NCBI GenBank assembly: GCA_022340585.1
Contig: JAJDNS010000067.1
Coordinates: 1-64,000 of the forward strand
Source of the DNA: Acidobacteriota bacterium
Lineage (GTDB): Bacteria; Acidobacteriota; Vicinamibacteria; Fen-336
Direction of reading: 5' to 3'
Length of the DNA stretch: 64,000 nucleotides
Shown here: positions 26,704-35,869 of the stretch, piece after piece
Numbering within the stretch: position 1 is the first letter of the stretch
Layout: each line of letters opens with the position of its first letter
Position numbers and translations under genes: made by a program
The notes under the pieces: model-generated
Database searches by the model: none
Told to the model about the DNA's origin: nothing
Seen by the model: only the letters and a program-made list of their open reading frames with translations

Positions 26704-28623
26704 TCAGAGCGGTATCTGCTCCCCGATCTCGACGACCCGGTCCGGGGGAATGCGAAAGAAGGTCGTCGCGCCCGCGGCGTTTCGCGACATGAACGCGAAG
26801 AGCCTCGCGCGCCAGAGCGGCAGGCCACCCTTTCCCCCGGCCAGGAACCGCTCCCGGCCCAGGAAGAAGCTGGTCTCGGCCACCGTCAGCTCGAGCCCCT
26901 TGCTCTTGGCCGCGGCCAGGATGTGGGGAACGCTCGGGTCCTGCATGAAGCCGTAGCGTGCGCTGATCCGGTGGAAGCCGTTGCCGAGGGACTCCACCTC
27001 GACCCGCTCGCCGCTGGCGACATAGGGGATCTCCTCCGTCACCACCGTCAGGACCACGACCTCCTCGTGCAGCACCTTGTTGTGCTTGAGGTTGTGGAGC
27101 AGGGCCGGGGGCACCAGACCGGGGTTGCCGGTCATGAAGACCGCCCGCCCGGAGACACGCACCGGCGCGTCCTCCTCGAGCTTCTCGAGGAAGCGCTCGA
27201 ACGAGAGCCCCTTGGCGCGGAACCGCTGCGCCAGCAGCTCGCGTCCCCGCTTCCAGGTCATGAGGAGAGTGAAGACGGCCAGTCCGATGACCAGCGGGAA
27301 CCACGCTCCGTGGGCGATCTTCACGACGTTGGCGCCGAAGAAGGAGAGGTCCACGAGCAGGAACAGGGTCGCGGGGGCGGCGGCGGCGAGTCGGGTCCAC
27401 TGCCACCTCTCACGGGCCACGACGTAGAAGAGGACGGTGGCGATGAGCATCGTGGTCGTCACCGCCACGCCGTAGGCCGCGGCCAGCCTGCTCGAGGAGC
27501 GGAAGCCGAGAACCAGGGCGACGGTGGCCAGCATGAGAGTCCAGTTCACCGCCGGGACGAAGATCTGCCCCGGCTCCGTCTCCGAGGTGTGGATGATCTG
27601 GAGCCGCGGGCAGTAGCCTAGCTGGATCGCCTGGCGGGTGAGGGAGAACGCGCCCGAGATGACGGCCTGGGAGGCGATGATCGTCGCCGCCGTCGCCAAC
27701 CCCACCAGGGGGTACAGGGCCCACTGGGGAACGAGTCTGAAGAAGGGATTGTGGGCCGCCCCCGGATCGCGGAGCACGAGGGCAGCCTGACCGAAGTAGC
27801 TGAGGAGAAGACACGGCAGCACGAGGACGTACCAGGTGAGCCGGATGGGGCGCCGGCCGAAGTGTCCCATGTCCGCGTACAGGGCCTCCGTTCCGGTGAC
27901 CACGAGGAAGACGGCACCGAGGACGAGGTAGCCGTGCCCCCCGTTGCGCAACAGGAACTCGAGGCCCCGGGCGGGATGCAGGGCGGCCAGGACGCCGGGC
28001 TCCTGGACCAGCCCGCGCAGGCCGAGAGCGGCGATGACCAGCAGCCAGACCAGGGTGACGGGACCGAAGAGGGCTCCGATCCGCGCCGTGCCCCTCCGCT
28101 GGATCAGGAACAGGGCGGCGAGGATGGCCACGGTGATCGGCACCACGTAGGGAGCGAACACCGGCGTCGCCACCTCCAGGCCCTCGACAGCGCTCATCAC
28201 CGAGATCGCCGGGGTGATCATGCCGTCGCCGTACAACAACGAGGCGCCGAACAAACCCACAGCCACGAGGGCGAGGCGCTGGCGGTTTCGAGTGCGTCTC
28301 TCGGGCCGAACCAGGGCCAGCAGGGCGATGACGCCTCCCTCCCCGTTGTTGTCGGCGCGCAGGATGAAGGTCAGGTACTTGCCGCTGACGACGAGCAGGA
28401 GAGACCAGAATACGAGCGACAGCACCCCGAGGACGTTCGCTCGCGAGGGCTCGATGCCGTACTCACCGTAGAAGCACTCGCGGATGGCATAGAGGGGGCT
28501 CGTCCCGATGTCGCCGTACACGACGCCCAGGGCGGCCAGGCACAGCATCGCGAGGCGACGCCCATGCGGAGCGGGGGCCCCTTCTCCTTCGGCTCGGGCG
28601 GCGAGTCCTTCCCCAGGAGTCAT
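26704..28623 (-). CDS. kup: KUP/HAK/KT family potassium transporter
   Basis: LGVVYGDIGTSPLYAIRECFYG; FILRADNNGEGGVIALLAL; GASLLYGDGMITPAISVMSAVEGLEV; FMTGNPGLVPPALLHNLKHNKVLHE. Confidence 0.96.
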   Translation of the reverse strand: MTPGEGLAARAEGEGAPAPHGRRLAMLCLAALGVVYGDIGTSPLYAIRECFYGEYGIEPSRANVLGVLSLVFWSLLLVVSGKYLTFILRADNNGEGGVIALLALVRPERRTRNRQRLALVAVGLFGASLLYGDGMITPAISVMSAVEGLEVATPVFAPYVVPITVAILAALFLIQRRGTARIGALFGPVTLVWLLVIAALGLRGLVQEPGVLAALHPARGLEFLLRNGGHGYLVLGAVFLVVTGTEALYADMGHFGRRPIRLTWYVLVLPCLLLSYFGQAALVLRDPGAAHNPFFRLVPQWALYPLVGLATAATIIASQAVISGAFSLTRQAIQLGYCPRLQIIHTSETEPGQIFVPAVNWTLMLATVALVLGFRSSSRLAAAYGVAVTTTMLIATVLFYVVARERWQWTRLAAAAPATLFLLVDLSFFGANVVKIAHGAWFPLVIGLAVFTLLMTWKRGRELLAQRFRAKGLSFERFLEKLEEDAPVRVSGRAVFMTGNPGLVPPALLHNLKHNKVLHEEVVVLTVVTEEIPYVASGERVEVESLGNGFHRISARYGFMQDPSVPHILAAAKSKGLELTVAETSFFLGRERFLAGGKGGLPLWRARLFAFMSRNAAGATTFFRIPPDRVVEIGEQIPL

Positions 28624-28732
28624 CGGCTGCTCTTCCCGGCTGACCTGACGTTCGAGCCGGACGGGCGAGGTCGGAAGCGACCTGCCCGCCCGGCGCGTCG
28701 CCCATCCTACCCCAGAGATCTCGCTGAGACCC

Positions 28733-29323
28733 TCAGGTCACCGTGTGGTGGCGGCGGGAGCTTCGCCGTGATGCCCGGCGCGCTCTTCGACGGCGGCCGC
28801 CGTACGGCCAGGCGTCGAGCCGGACGTGCGCGGTGATGAACCTGGCTCCGGCCACCTGGAGGAGGGCCGCCCACTCGTGCGCTTCCCCTCGGGACACCTG
28901 AGCGACGAGGACGACCTGGCGCTTGTCCAGGGCCTCCTCGAATGCGGGCACCTCGGTCGCCGAGAGGCCGAGGCGCCGCAGTGCCGTCGGCAGCCGCGCG
29001 GACCCGCGGCCGGACGCCGGCCCTTCGGACAGCTCCCGGGCAATCGGTCCGAGAGCCACCACGAAGCCCAGGTGCGGCAGGCGCACCCGGGCGGATTGCT
29101 GGAACCGAAACCACAGATGGGGGGACACCGCCCGCTGCCGCTGCCAGCCCGGGACCGGAGGGTCAGGCTCGGGGACTGACATCCCGGACTCCCGGGCGAG
29201 CAGCGACAGGCGGTCGGAGTCGAAGCCCCGACGCCACAGGGACTCGACCGCCGACTCCGCCCGCCCCGCGTTCTCGAACAGTGCCACGAGGAGAATCTCG
29301 GAGGGAGCTTCGAGCCCGGTCAT
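28733..29323 (-). CDS. Hypothetical protein; N-terminus resembles general-stress-protein domains (ALFENAGRAESAVESLWRRGF)
   Basis: ATG at 29323; operon-like with HtrA (4-nt overlap). Confidence 0.5.
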   Translation of the reverse strand: MTGLEAPSEILLVALFENAGRAESAVESLWRRGFDSDRLSLLARESGMSVPEPDPPVPGWQRQRAVSPHLWFRFQQSARVRLPHLGFVVALGPIARELSEGPASGRGSARLPTALRRLGLSATEVPAFEEALDKRQVVLVAQVSRGEAHEWAALLQVAGARFITAHVRLDAWPYGGRRRRARRASRRSSRRHHTVT

Positions 29324-30834
29324 GACGCCCTCACCACCACGAAGACATAGCCCCTCCCGCGGCGCACACGGAGCCGCATCAGGTCCGACGACTGCGCCTT
29401 CTTCACCGCCGCCTGCAAGCTCGCCGCGTCCGTGACCGACTGCCCGTCGACGCTCGCGATGACGTCGCCTTCCCGGATGCCCGCGGAATCGGCCCGGCCG
29501 CCGGGCTCTACGTCGACGACCACTGCGCCCCGGGTGTCGGGAGGAATGCCGAGCCTCTGGGCGAGGTCCGGGGTCAGGGACTCGGCGGAGAGCCCGAGGT
29601 ACCCGTGATCCGCTCCCGATGACGACGTCGCGTCGGCAACGGTGGCGTCGGGAAACGTCCCCAGGGTGGCCTCGAAGGTCTTCTCGGACCCGTCGCGCAG
29701 CACCTTCATCGAGACCTCCGTGTCCGGACCCAGGCGTGCGACGCGGCGGGACAGGTCCGAGCCGTCTTCGATCGGCTGGCCGTCCAGGGAGACGACGACG
29801 TCCCCGGGCTTCAGTCCGGCCTCGTCCGCGGGGCTGCCGGCGGTCACGTCGCTGACGATCGCGCCGTGGGCCTCCTTCATCTTCAGGCTCTCCGCCAGGT
29901 CCTCGTCGATGTTCTGGATCTGGATGCCGAGCCAGCCGCGCACGACGTGGCCGGTGTCGCGGAGCTGGGGCAGGATGTCGCGCGCCACGTTGATCGGCAC
30001 GGCGAACCCGACCCCGGAGTACTGCTGGGCGCCACCCGTCATGATCAGGGTGTTGATGCCGACCACCTCGCCCCGCTCGTTGATCAGCGGACCGCCCGAG
30101 TTTCCGGGATTGATCGCAGCGTCGGTCTGGAGCATGTCGATGGGAGTGCCTCCGGTGGACAGATCGAGCGAGCGTCCCTTGAACGAGACGACGCCCACCG
30201 TGACGCTGTTGCCACCGAGCCCGAAGGGATTGCCGATGGCCATCACCCATTCCCCGACCCGAGTCGAGTCGGAATCTCCGAATGGAATCGGCTGCAGGGG
30301 CTCATGGGGCTCGATCTCGAGGAGCGCGACGTCGGTGCGGGCGTCCTCGCCGATCGTCTTCGCCTTGTAGTGATGCCCGTTCGTGAGGGTGACCGTCACC
30401 TCGTCGGCGTTGTCCACCACGTGGCGGTTTGTCAGGATGTGGCCCTCGTCGTCGACGATGAACCCGGACCCCAGGCTGCGCTGGGTCAAGGTCTCTCCTC
30501 CCCGGTGTCCCCAGGGGCCCACGAACGGCCTTCCCCCGGGGCCGAAGAACTGCCAGAAGGGATCGGCGGCCTGTGCCTCGTGAATCACCTTTGATGTGCT
30601 GATGTTGACGACGGCCGCGTCGTCCCTCTGCGCAATGTCCTGGAAGGTGCCCACCGCTGCCGGGGCGCCCGCCGCCAGGACGGGGGCGGGAGCGACCTTC
30701 GTGTTCGAGGAGCGATCTGCTCCCCACAGCTGGCCGGATCCCACGGCGCCGACGAACACGCCCATGAGCCCAACCGATGCCAGTGCAACAATGGACTTGA
30801 ACCTCTTCGACATGACCATCTCCTTTGCGTTCAT
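29320..30834 (-). CDS. Do-like trypsin family serine protease with two PDZ domains (HtrA/DegP)
   Basis: GSGFIVDDEGHILTNRHVVDNADEVTVTL; DVALLEI; TDAAINPGNSGGPLINERGEVVGINT; two PDZ repeats (GLKPGDVVVSLDGQPI; GIREGDVIASVDGQSV). Confidence 0.95.
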   Translation of the reverse strand: MNAKEMVMSKRFKSIVALASVGLMGVFVGAVGSGQLWGADRSSNTKVAPAPVLAAGAPAAVGTFQDIAQRDDAAVVNISTSKVIHEAQAADPFWQFFGPGGRPFVGPWGHRGGETLTQRSLGSGFIVDDEGHILTNRHVVDNADEVTVTLTNGHHYKAKTIGEDARTDVALLEIEPHEPLQPIPFGDSDSTRVGEWVMAIGNPFGLGGNSVTVGVVSFKGRSLDLSTGGTPIDMLQTDAAINPGNSGGPLINERGEVVGINTLIMTGGAQQYSGVGFAVPINVARDILPQLRDTGHVVRGWLGIQIQNIDEDLAESLKMKEAHGAIVSDVTAGSPADEAGLKPGDVVVSLDGQPIEDGSDLSRRVARLGPDTEVSMKVLRDGSEKTFEATLGTFPDATVADATSSSGADHGYLGLSAESLTPDLAQRLGIPPDTRGAVVVDVEPGGRADSAGIREGDVIASVDGQSVTDAASLQAAVKKAQSSDLMRLRVRRGRGYVFVVVRAS

Positions 30835-31128
30835 TTCCACCACCGTTCTTTCGGCTCTCATTGGATTGGACGCAGGGTTCCCTTGCCACGCTCTGTCGCG
30901 GGTATTACAGACGTGAAAGGTCCGAGCGGCCCCTCTCGGCGGCCTGGGCCCGGAGGAAGCGGTGCGACAGCGGCGACACGGGGCCAACGACATTTCACCG
31001 CTGAAACCTTCCCGAAACGCTGCCGCAAGGTCCGCATCCGTCTAACGAGACGAGTGCGTTGGACGCTGGCGGCCCCACGGAGCAGTCGGTGGTGCCAGGG
31101 AATCCAACGCCAGGAAAGGAGCAGACAG

Positions 31129-31842
31129 ATGAGGATGAAGAGAACGAGCGTGCTGGCCATCGCGGCACTGCTGGGAGCCGGACTGTCGTCGGCCCGCGCG
31201 GCCGAAGCGGCGAAGGACACGAAGGGTGAGAAGCTGAAGGACTCACCGAGCTCGCTGGTGGTCGAGGATGAAGTCTGGTACCCGTGGCGATTCGAGCCAA
31301 TGACATGGGAGCACAACGCTCGGATGCACTATCGGCAACACGAGGAACAGGCCGCGGCCAACGAGCTGCGCAAGGCTGAGTCGTGGCTCAAGTTCGCGAG
31401 GGGCCACGCGCTGCCGGAGAGCCGGAAGGCGCTCGACTCTGCGGCGAGTGACCTCCACTTTCTGGCGGCCGACCTCGAGCAGGGCAATGTCGTGAAGGCG
31501 GACCGCCTCGACTACGCGCTGGCCCGAGCCGACGAGGCCCTGGCCCAGTGGCACTACTTCAAGGCCAGGGACAGTGTCGCTCGATTGGAGGAAGGGGACG
31601 CCGCGATGCACCTCCGGACCGCTGCACGCTACCTGGAGCATGCCGCTACCTCGGCTCGCTGGGAGTACGGGCCGGAGACGACGACGTTCTTCGAGGATAT
31701 GGACGAGTACGGGCGCGTCCTCGATGAGGGCACCACCATCGAGCCCGATCTCCTGGCCAGCCACCTGACCGCGCTCGAGAGCGAAATCAACCGGATGGCG
31801 ACGACCCTCGACGAGACGGCGAAGAAGTACGTCGCGGACTAG
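31129..31842 (+). CDS. Secreted helical protein, possibly YfdX-like
   Basis: Signal peptide MRMKRTSVLAIAALLGAGLSSARA; ALDSAASDLHFLAADLEQGNVVKADRLDYALARADEALAQWHYFKARDSVARLEEGDAAMHLRTAARYLEHAATSA. Confidence 0.5.
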   Translation: MRMKRTSVLAIAALLGAGLSSARAAEAAKDTKGEKLKDSPSSLVVEDEVWYPWRFEPMTWEHNARMHYRQHEEQAAANELRKAESWLKFARGHALPESRKALDSAASDLHFLAADLEQGNVVKADRLDYALARADEALAQWHYFKARDSVARLEEGDAAMHLRTAARYLEHAATSARWEYGPETTTFFEDMDEYGRVLDEGTTIEPDLLASHLTALESEINRMATTLDETAKKYVAD

Positions 31843-31849
31843 GGTCCCG

Positions 31850-31877
31850 GTCCCAGGGGGCACTGACCCCCTGGGAC
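31850..31877. terminator. Bidirectional hairpin between convergent genes
   Basis: GTCCCAGGGGG-CACTGA-CCCCCTGGGAC, 11-bp perfect stem; no U tract. Confidence 0.7.
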
Positions 31878-31882
31878 AGCCC

Positions 31883-33286
31883 TCAGGCAGGGGCGGGGAG
31901 CCGCACCGTGAAGCGCGAGCCGCGCCCGGGAGTGCTCTCGGCGGCCACCTGACCGTCGTGCGCCTCGACGATGGCCCGAACGAGGCTCAGGCCGAGGCCG
32001 AGGCCTCTCTCCGACCGGCTGCGGTCGCCCCGGAAGAGGCGGTCCCAGATCCGGGGGAGATCGTCGGGGTCGATGCCACCGCCGGTATCGATGACCTCGA
32101 TCACGGCGGAGTGATTCTCGGCGCGGGCCTCGAGAGCAACCTCCCCGCCGGGAGGCGTGTACTTGAGGGCGTTGTCGACCAGGTTGGCGAGCACCTGTCG
32201 CAGTCGATTCCGGTCGCCGTCCACCGCCAACGGGCCCGCCTCCTGGACCCGGAGGGTGATCCCCCTGTCCTCGGCGAGGTCGGCGAAGAGCTCGCGGGTC
32301 TCCTCGAAGAGCGCGGCGACCGGGAGCACCTCCCGTCGCAGGGCCATCACGCCCGCCTCGGCCTCGGAGAGATCCATGAGGCTGTCGAGCATGCTCCGCA
32401 GGCGGTCCGCCTCCTCGAGGCTGTCGGAGAGAGCTTCGCGGCACTCGCGGGTGCCGGCCTCCGACGTCAGGGCGCTCTCGGCGACGACGCGCAGGCGCAT
32501 CAGGGGGGTGCGGAGGTCGTGGGCGACGGCGTCGAGCGAGCCGTGCATCGCCTTCACAAGGCGTTCGATGCGATCCAGCATGGCATTGACCAGCCTCACC
32601 AGGTCGTCGAGGGCGTCCCCGCCCTCCCGCTCCGCCACCCGTGCGTCGAGGCGGCCGGTTCGCACGGTGTCGCCGACCGTGCGGGCGAGGTCGCGGACGG
32701 GCCGGAGAGCGCGATGGGTGAGGATGCTCCCGACGGCGAGAGCCAGGAGAATCGTCGCCAGGAGCACGGCCCCGAGGAGCTCTCGAAAGCGTTCGAGCAC
32801 CTCGCGACGAGCCCTCGTGCTGCGTCCCACCTGGAGAAGGGTTCCGTCCCCCAGCGTCATCGAAGCGATCTCGAGCGCCTGGGCTCCGGAGAGGGACTCG
32901 CGTCGACTCCAGGAGAAGGTGCCCGGGAGCGGGGAGGGGACGGGGTCAGTGAGATCGAAGTCGGTCCAGCGGCCCGGGAGGCTCAGAAAGACGGCCTGAC
33001 CGCGACGATCGATGACCCGGACGAAGAAGTCGACGTGGGCCCCGAGCTGCTCCTGGGCAGACAGCGCTCGGAGGAGGCCGACGGCACCGCTCGTCTCGTA
33101 CGTGGACGCGTACTCGGCCAGCGTGAGCCGCACCGCCTCGCGGTCGCGCTGCTCGAGGGAACGAGCGAGAAGTGCGTAGCCGAGGGCGAACAGCGCGAGC
33201 GCCCCGATGACGAAGAGTCCCGCGTACCAGGCGGCCAGGCGCAGGCCGAGCGTGCCCCGGACGCGGTCACGGAGCCTTGAGGACAT
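31883..33286 (-). CDS. Sensor histidine kinase (HAMP, HisKA, HATPase_c)
   Basis: MHGSLDAVAHDLRTPLMRLR H-box; NLVDNALKYTPPGG N-box; DTGGGIDPDDLPRIWDRLFRGDRSRS; GLGLGLSLVRAIVEAHDG. Confidence 0.95.
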   Translation of the reverse strand: MSSRLRDRVRGTLGLRLAAWYAGLFVIGALALFALGYALLARSLEQRDREAVRLTLAEYASTYETSGAVGLLRALSAQEQLGAHVDFFVRVIDRRGQAVFLSLPGRWTDFDLTDPVPSPLPGTFSWSRRESLSGAQALEIASMTLGDGTLLQVGRSTRARREVLERFRELLGAVLLATILLALAVGSILTHRALRPVRDLARTVGDTVRTGRLDARVAEREGGDALDDLVRLVNAMLDRIERLVKAMHGSLDAVAHDLRTPLMRLRVVAESALTSEAGTRECREALSDSLEEADRLRSMLDSLMDLSEAEAGVMALRREVLPVAALFEETRELFADLAEDRGITLRVQEAGPLAVDGDRNRLRQVLANLVDNALKYTPPGGEVALEARAENHSAVIEVIDTGGGIDPDDLPRIWDRLFRGDRSRSERGLGLGLSLVRAIVEAHDGQVAAESTPGRGSRFTVRLPAPA

Positions 33287-33941
33287 ACCCGGCTCCCCGG
33301 ACGGTTCGAAGGAGCTTGACCTCGAAATCCCGGTCGAGCTTCTCCCGGAGGCGCGAGACGAGGACGTCGACGGCGTTGGTGTGAGGATCGAAGTTGTAGC
33401 CCCATACATGGGAGAGGATGGCCGTCCGCGAGACAACCCGCCCCCCGTTGCGCATGAGGTACTCGAGAAGGGCATACTCGCGCGGGCGCAGGTCCAGAAG
33501 AACTCCCTCTCGCTTCACCTCGCGGGTCAGCAGATCGAGGGTGAGCGGCCCCAGCTCCAGACGTGTGGGCTCGGCCACTCCCGTGGCGCGTCGCACGAGT
33601 GCCTGGACACGCGCGAGGAGCTCCGAGAAGTCGAAGGGCTTGACCAGGTAGTCGTCACCCCCCGCCTGCAGCCCTCGAACCCGGTCGTCCACGGTGCGTC
33701 GGGCGCTCAGGATGAGAACCGGGGTGCTCCGTCCCCGGCGGCGCAGCCGGTCGATCAGGCCGAGGCCGTCGAGCCGGGGGAGCATGATGTCGACGACCGC
33801 CGCATCGTAGGGATTCTGGAGGGCGAGATCCAGACCCTCTTCGCCGTCGCGGGCGCGGTCGACGGCGAAGCCGGCCTCACCCAGGCCCCTGGCCACGAAC
33901 TCCGCGATCACATCGTCATCTTCGACCAGCAGGATCGCCAC
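33267..33941 (-). CDS. OmpR-family response regulator (receiver + winged helix)
   Basis: VAILLVEDDDVIAEFVARGLGEAG; VVDIMLPRLDGLGLIDRLR; GDDYLVKPFDFSELLARVQALVRR; LRPREYALLEYLMRNGGRVVSRTAILSHVW; VRGAGYVL. Confidence 0.96.
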   Translation of the reverse strand: MAILLVEDDDVIAEFVARGLGEAGFAVDRARDGEEGLDLALQNPYDAAVVDIMLPRLDGLGLIDRLRRRGRSTPVLILSARRTVDDRVRGLQAGGDDYLVKPFDFSELLARVQALVRRATGVAEPTRLELGPLTLDLLTREVKREGVLLDLRPREYALLEYLMRNGGRVVSRTAILSHVWGYNFDPHTNAVDVLVSRLREKLDRDFEVKLLRTVRGAGYVLKAP

Positions 33942-34136
33942 CCTTGTCGTCCCTCCTCGCGCGGTGGGTGCTCTGCGTCTCCCCGGCTCCCCTGTGCTGA
34001 TGATACGACGAGAGCAGGAGATCACGCCGAGCGGCCCGGTCCGTGGTAGATTCCCCGATCATCGCCAGGACCCGTCCGCCCTCGTCGAGGCGAGCTTCGT
34101 CATGCAGGGACGGGGTCGCTTGCCGGGAGTTGCCCA

Positions 34137-35786
34137 ATGGACGCGCGGCCACTTCTCATCGTCGTCGTCGCCCTCCTCGTGGGGGGCTACGTCGTCTACG
34201 GCCGCCTCGTGGCGCGGCTGGTGGGCGTTGACCCGTCGCGCCCCACTCCCGCCCACACGGAGTACGACGGCGTCGACTACGTCCCCGCCCGCCAGTGGCT
34301 GGTCCTCTTTGGCCACCACTTCTCCTCGATCTGCGCGGCGGGGCCCATCGTGGGTCCCGCCCTGGCCGTGGCCTACTGGGGCTGGGCGCCATCGATTGCC
34401 TGGATTGTCCTCGGCGGGGTGCTCATGGGCTCGGTGGCCGACTTCACCTCCCTCGTGGTCGCCGTGCGCCATGGCGGCGTGTCCATCGCCGAGGTCTCGG
34501 GCCAGGTGATCACGCGCCGGGCCCGCACCCTCTTCTCGATCTTCATCCTGATCGCCCTCGTCCTGGTCCTGGCCGTGTTCGCGGTGCTGACCGCCGGCAC
34601 CTTCGTCCAGGCCCCCGAGATCGTGGTACCGAGCTGGGGCATCCTGCCGGTGGCGGCGATGGCCGGGTTCTTCCTCTACCGGGGTCGCGCCGGCGGGGCG
34701 CGCCTCGCCCTGGTGACGATCCTCGGCCTCGGGGCGATCGTCGGCCTCCTGGCTCTCGGCCACGCACATCCGCCGGGAGCGCCCGAGGTCGGGCGCCTCG
34801 CCCCCCAGACCTTCTGGATCCTGGTCCTGCTGGTCTACTGCGTCGTGGCCTCGGTCCTGCCCGTCCAGTACCTGCTCCAGCCCCGCGACTACCTCTCGTC
34901 GTATGTCCTCTTCTTCACCGTCGGACTGGGCCTCCTGGGCGTCTTCGTCTCCGGGCCACGCTTCCAGGCCACGCCGTTCCACGGGTTCCAGCCCGCTGAC
35001 TGGCCGCTGGCGGGACCCTTGTGGCCCCTCATGTTCGTCACCATCGCGTGTGGCGCCATCTCCGGCTTCCACTCCGTGGTGTCCTCGGGTACCACGTGCA
35101 AGCAGCTCGACAACGAGGCCCACGCCTGCCGCATCGGGTACGGCGCGATGATCCTGGAGTCGATGGTGGCGGCCCTGGTCGTGATCGCGGTGGGGGCGGG
35201 CCTCAGCGCGGCGCGTCACGCCGAGCTGCTCCAGGCCCCCGGGGGAGCCATCGCCGCTTTCGGCGAGGGGTACGGCACCCTCACCGGCTCCATGCTCGGG
35301 GCCTACGGGGCCACCTTTGCCGTAATGGCCCTCAACTTCTTCATCCTGACGACGCTGGACACCGCCACCCGCCTGGGCCGCTACCTCCTGGCCGAGCTCA
35401 CGGGGTGGGAGAACCGCTACGCCCCGACGATCGTCATCGTGGTGGCGGCGGGGGCTCTGGCCCTTTCCGGACGGTGGCGCGTTCTCTGGCCGGTCTTCGG
35501 GGCCTCGAACCAGCTCGTGGCCGCGTTGGCCCTTCTCGTCGTCTCCTGCTGGCTCGTCGACCGCGGCTCGGCCCGACGGGTCACGCTCGTCCCCGCCCTC
35601 CTGATGCTCGTGACGACGATCGCCGCGCTCGTGTGGCAGATGCGCGGGGCCCTCGCCGGGATCGGACGTGACGGGCCCGACTGGTTCCTGGCCGGGCTGT
35701 GCGCCGTCCTGATCGTGCTCGCCCTGGCGGTGTCCTTCGAGGCCCGGGGCGCGCTGCGGCGGACGAAACCGACCCCCGCGCAGTAG
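34137..35786 (+). CDS. cstA: CstA-type carbon starvation protein / pyruvate transporter
   Basis: RQWLVLFGHHFSSICAAGPIVGPALAVAYWGW; SGFHSVVSSGTTCKQLDNEAHACRIGYGAMILESMVA; FGASNQLVAALALLV. Confidence 0.95.
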   Translation: MDARPLLIVVVALLVGGYVVYGRLVARLVGVDPSRPTPAHTEYDGVDYVPARQWLVLFGHHFSSICAAGPIVGPALAVAYWGWAPSIAWIVLGGVLMGSVADFTSLVVAVRHGGVSIAEVSGQVITRRARTLFSIFILIALVLVLAVFAVLTAGTFVQAPEIVVPSWGILPVAAMAGFFLYRGRAGGARLALVTILGLGAIVGLLALGHAHPPGAPEVGRLAPQTFWILVLLVYCVVASVLPVQYLLQPRDYLSSYVLFFTVGLGLLGVFVSGPRFQATPFHGFQPADWPLAGPLWPLMFVTIACGAISGFHSVVSSGTTCKQLDNEAHACRIGYGAMILESMVAALVVIAVGAGLSAARHAELLQAPGGAIAAFGEGYGTLTGSMLGAYGATFAVMALNFFILTTLDTATRLGRYLLAELTGWENRYAPTIVIVVAAGALALSGRWRVLWPVFGASNQLVAALALLVVSCWLVDRGSARRVTLVPALLMLVTTIAALVWQMRGALAGIGRDGPDWFLAGLCAVLIVLALAVSFEARGALRRTKPTPAQ

Positions 35787-35869
35787 ACCCCTCGCGGCCA
35801 CCGAGGGCGCCCGTCACCGCGATCGGGCTTGTCAACGGAGACGCGGTAGGATGCGCCCGGAGGACGACC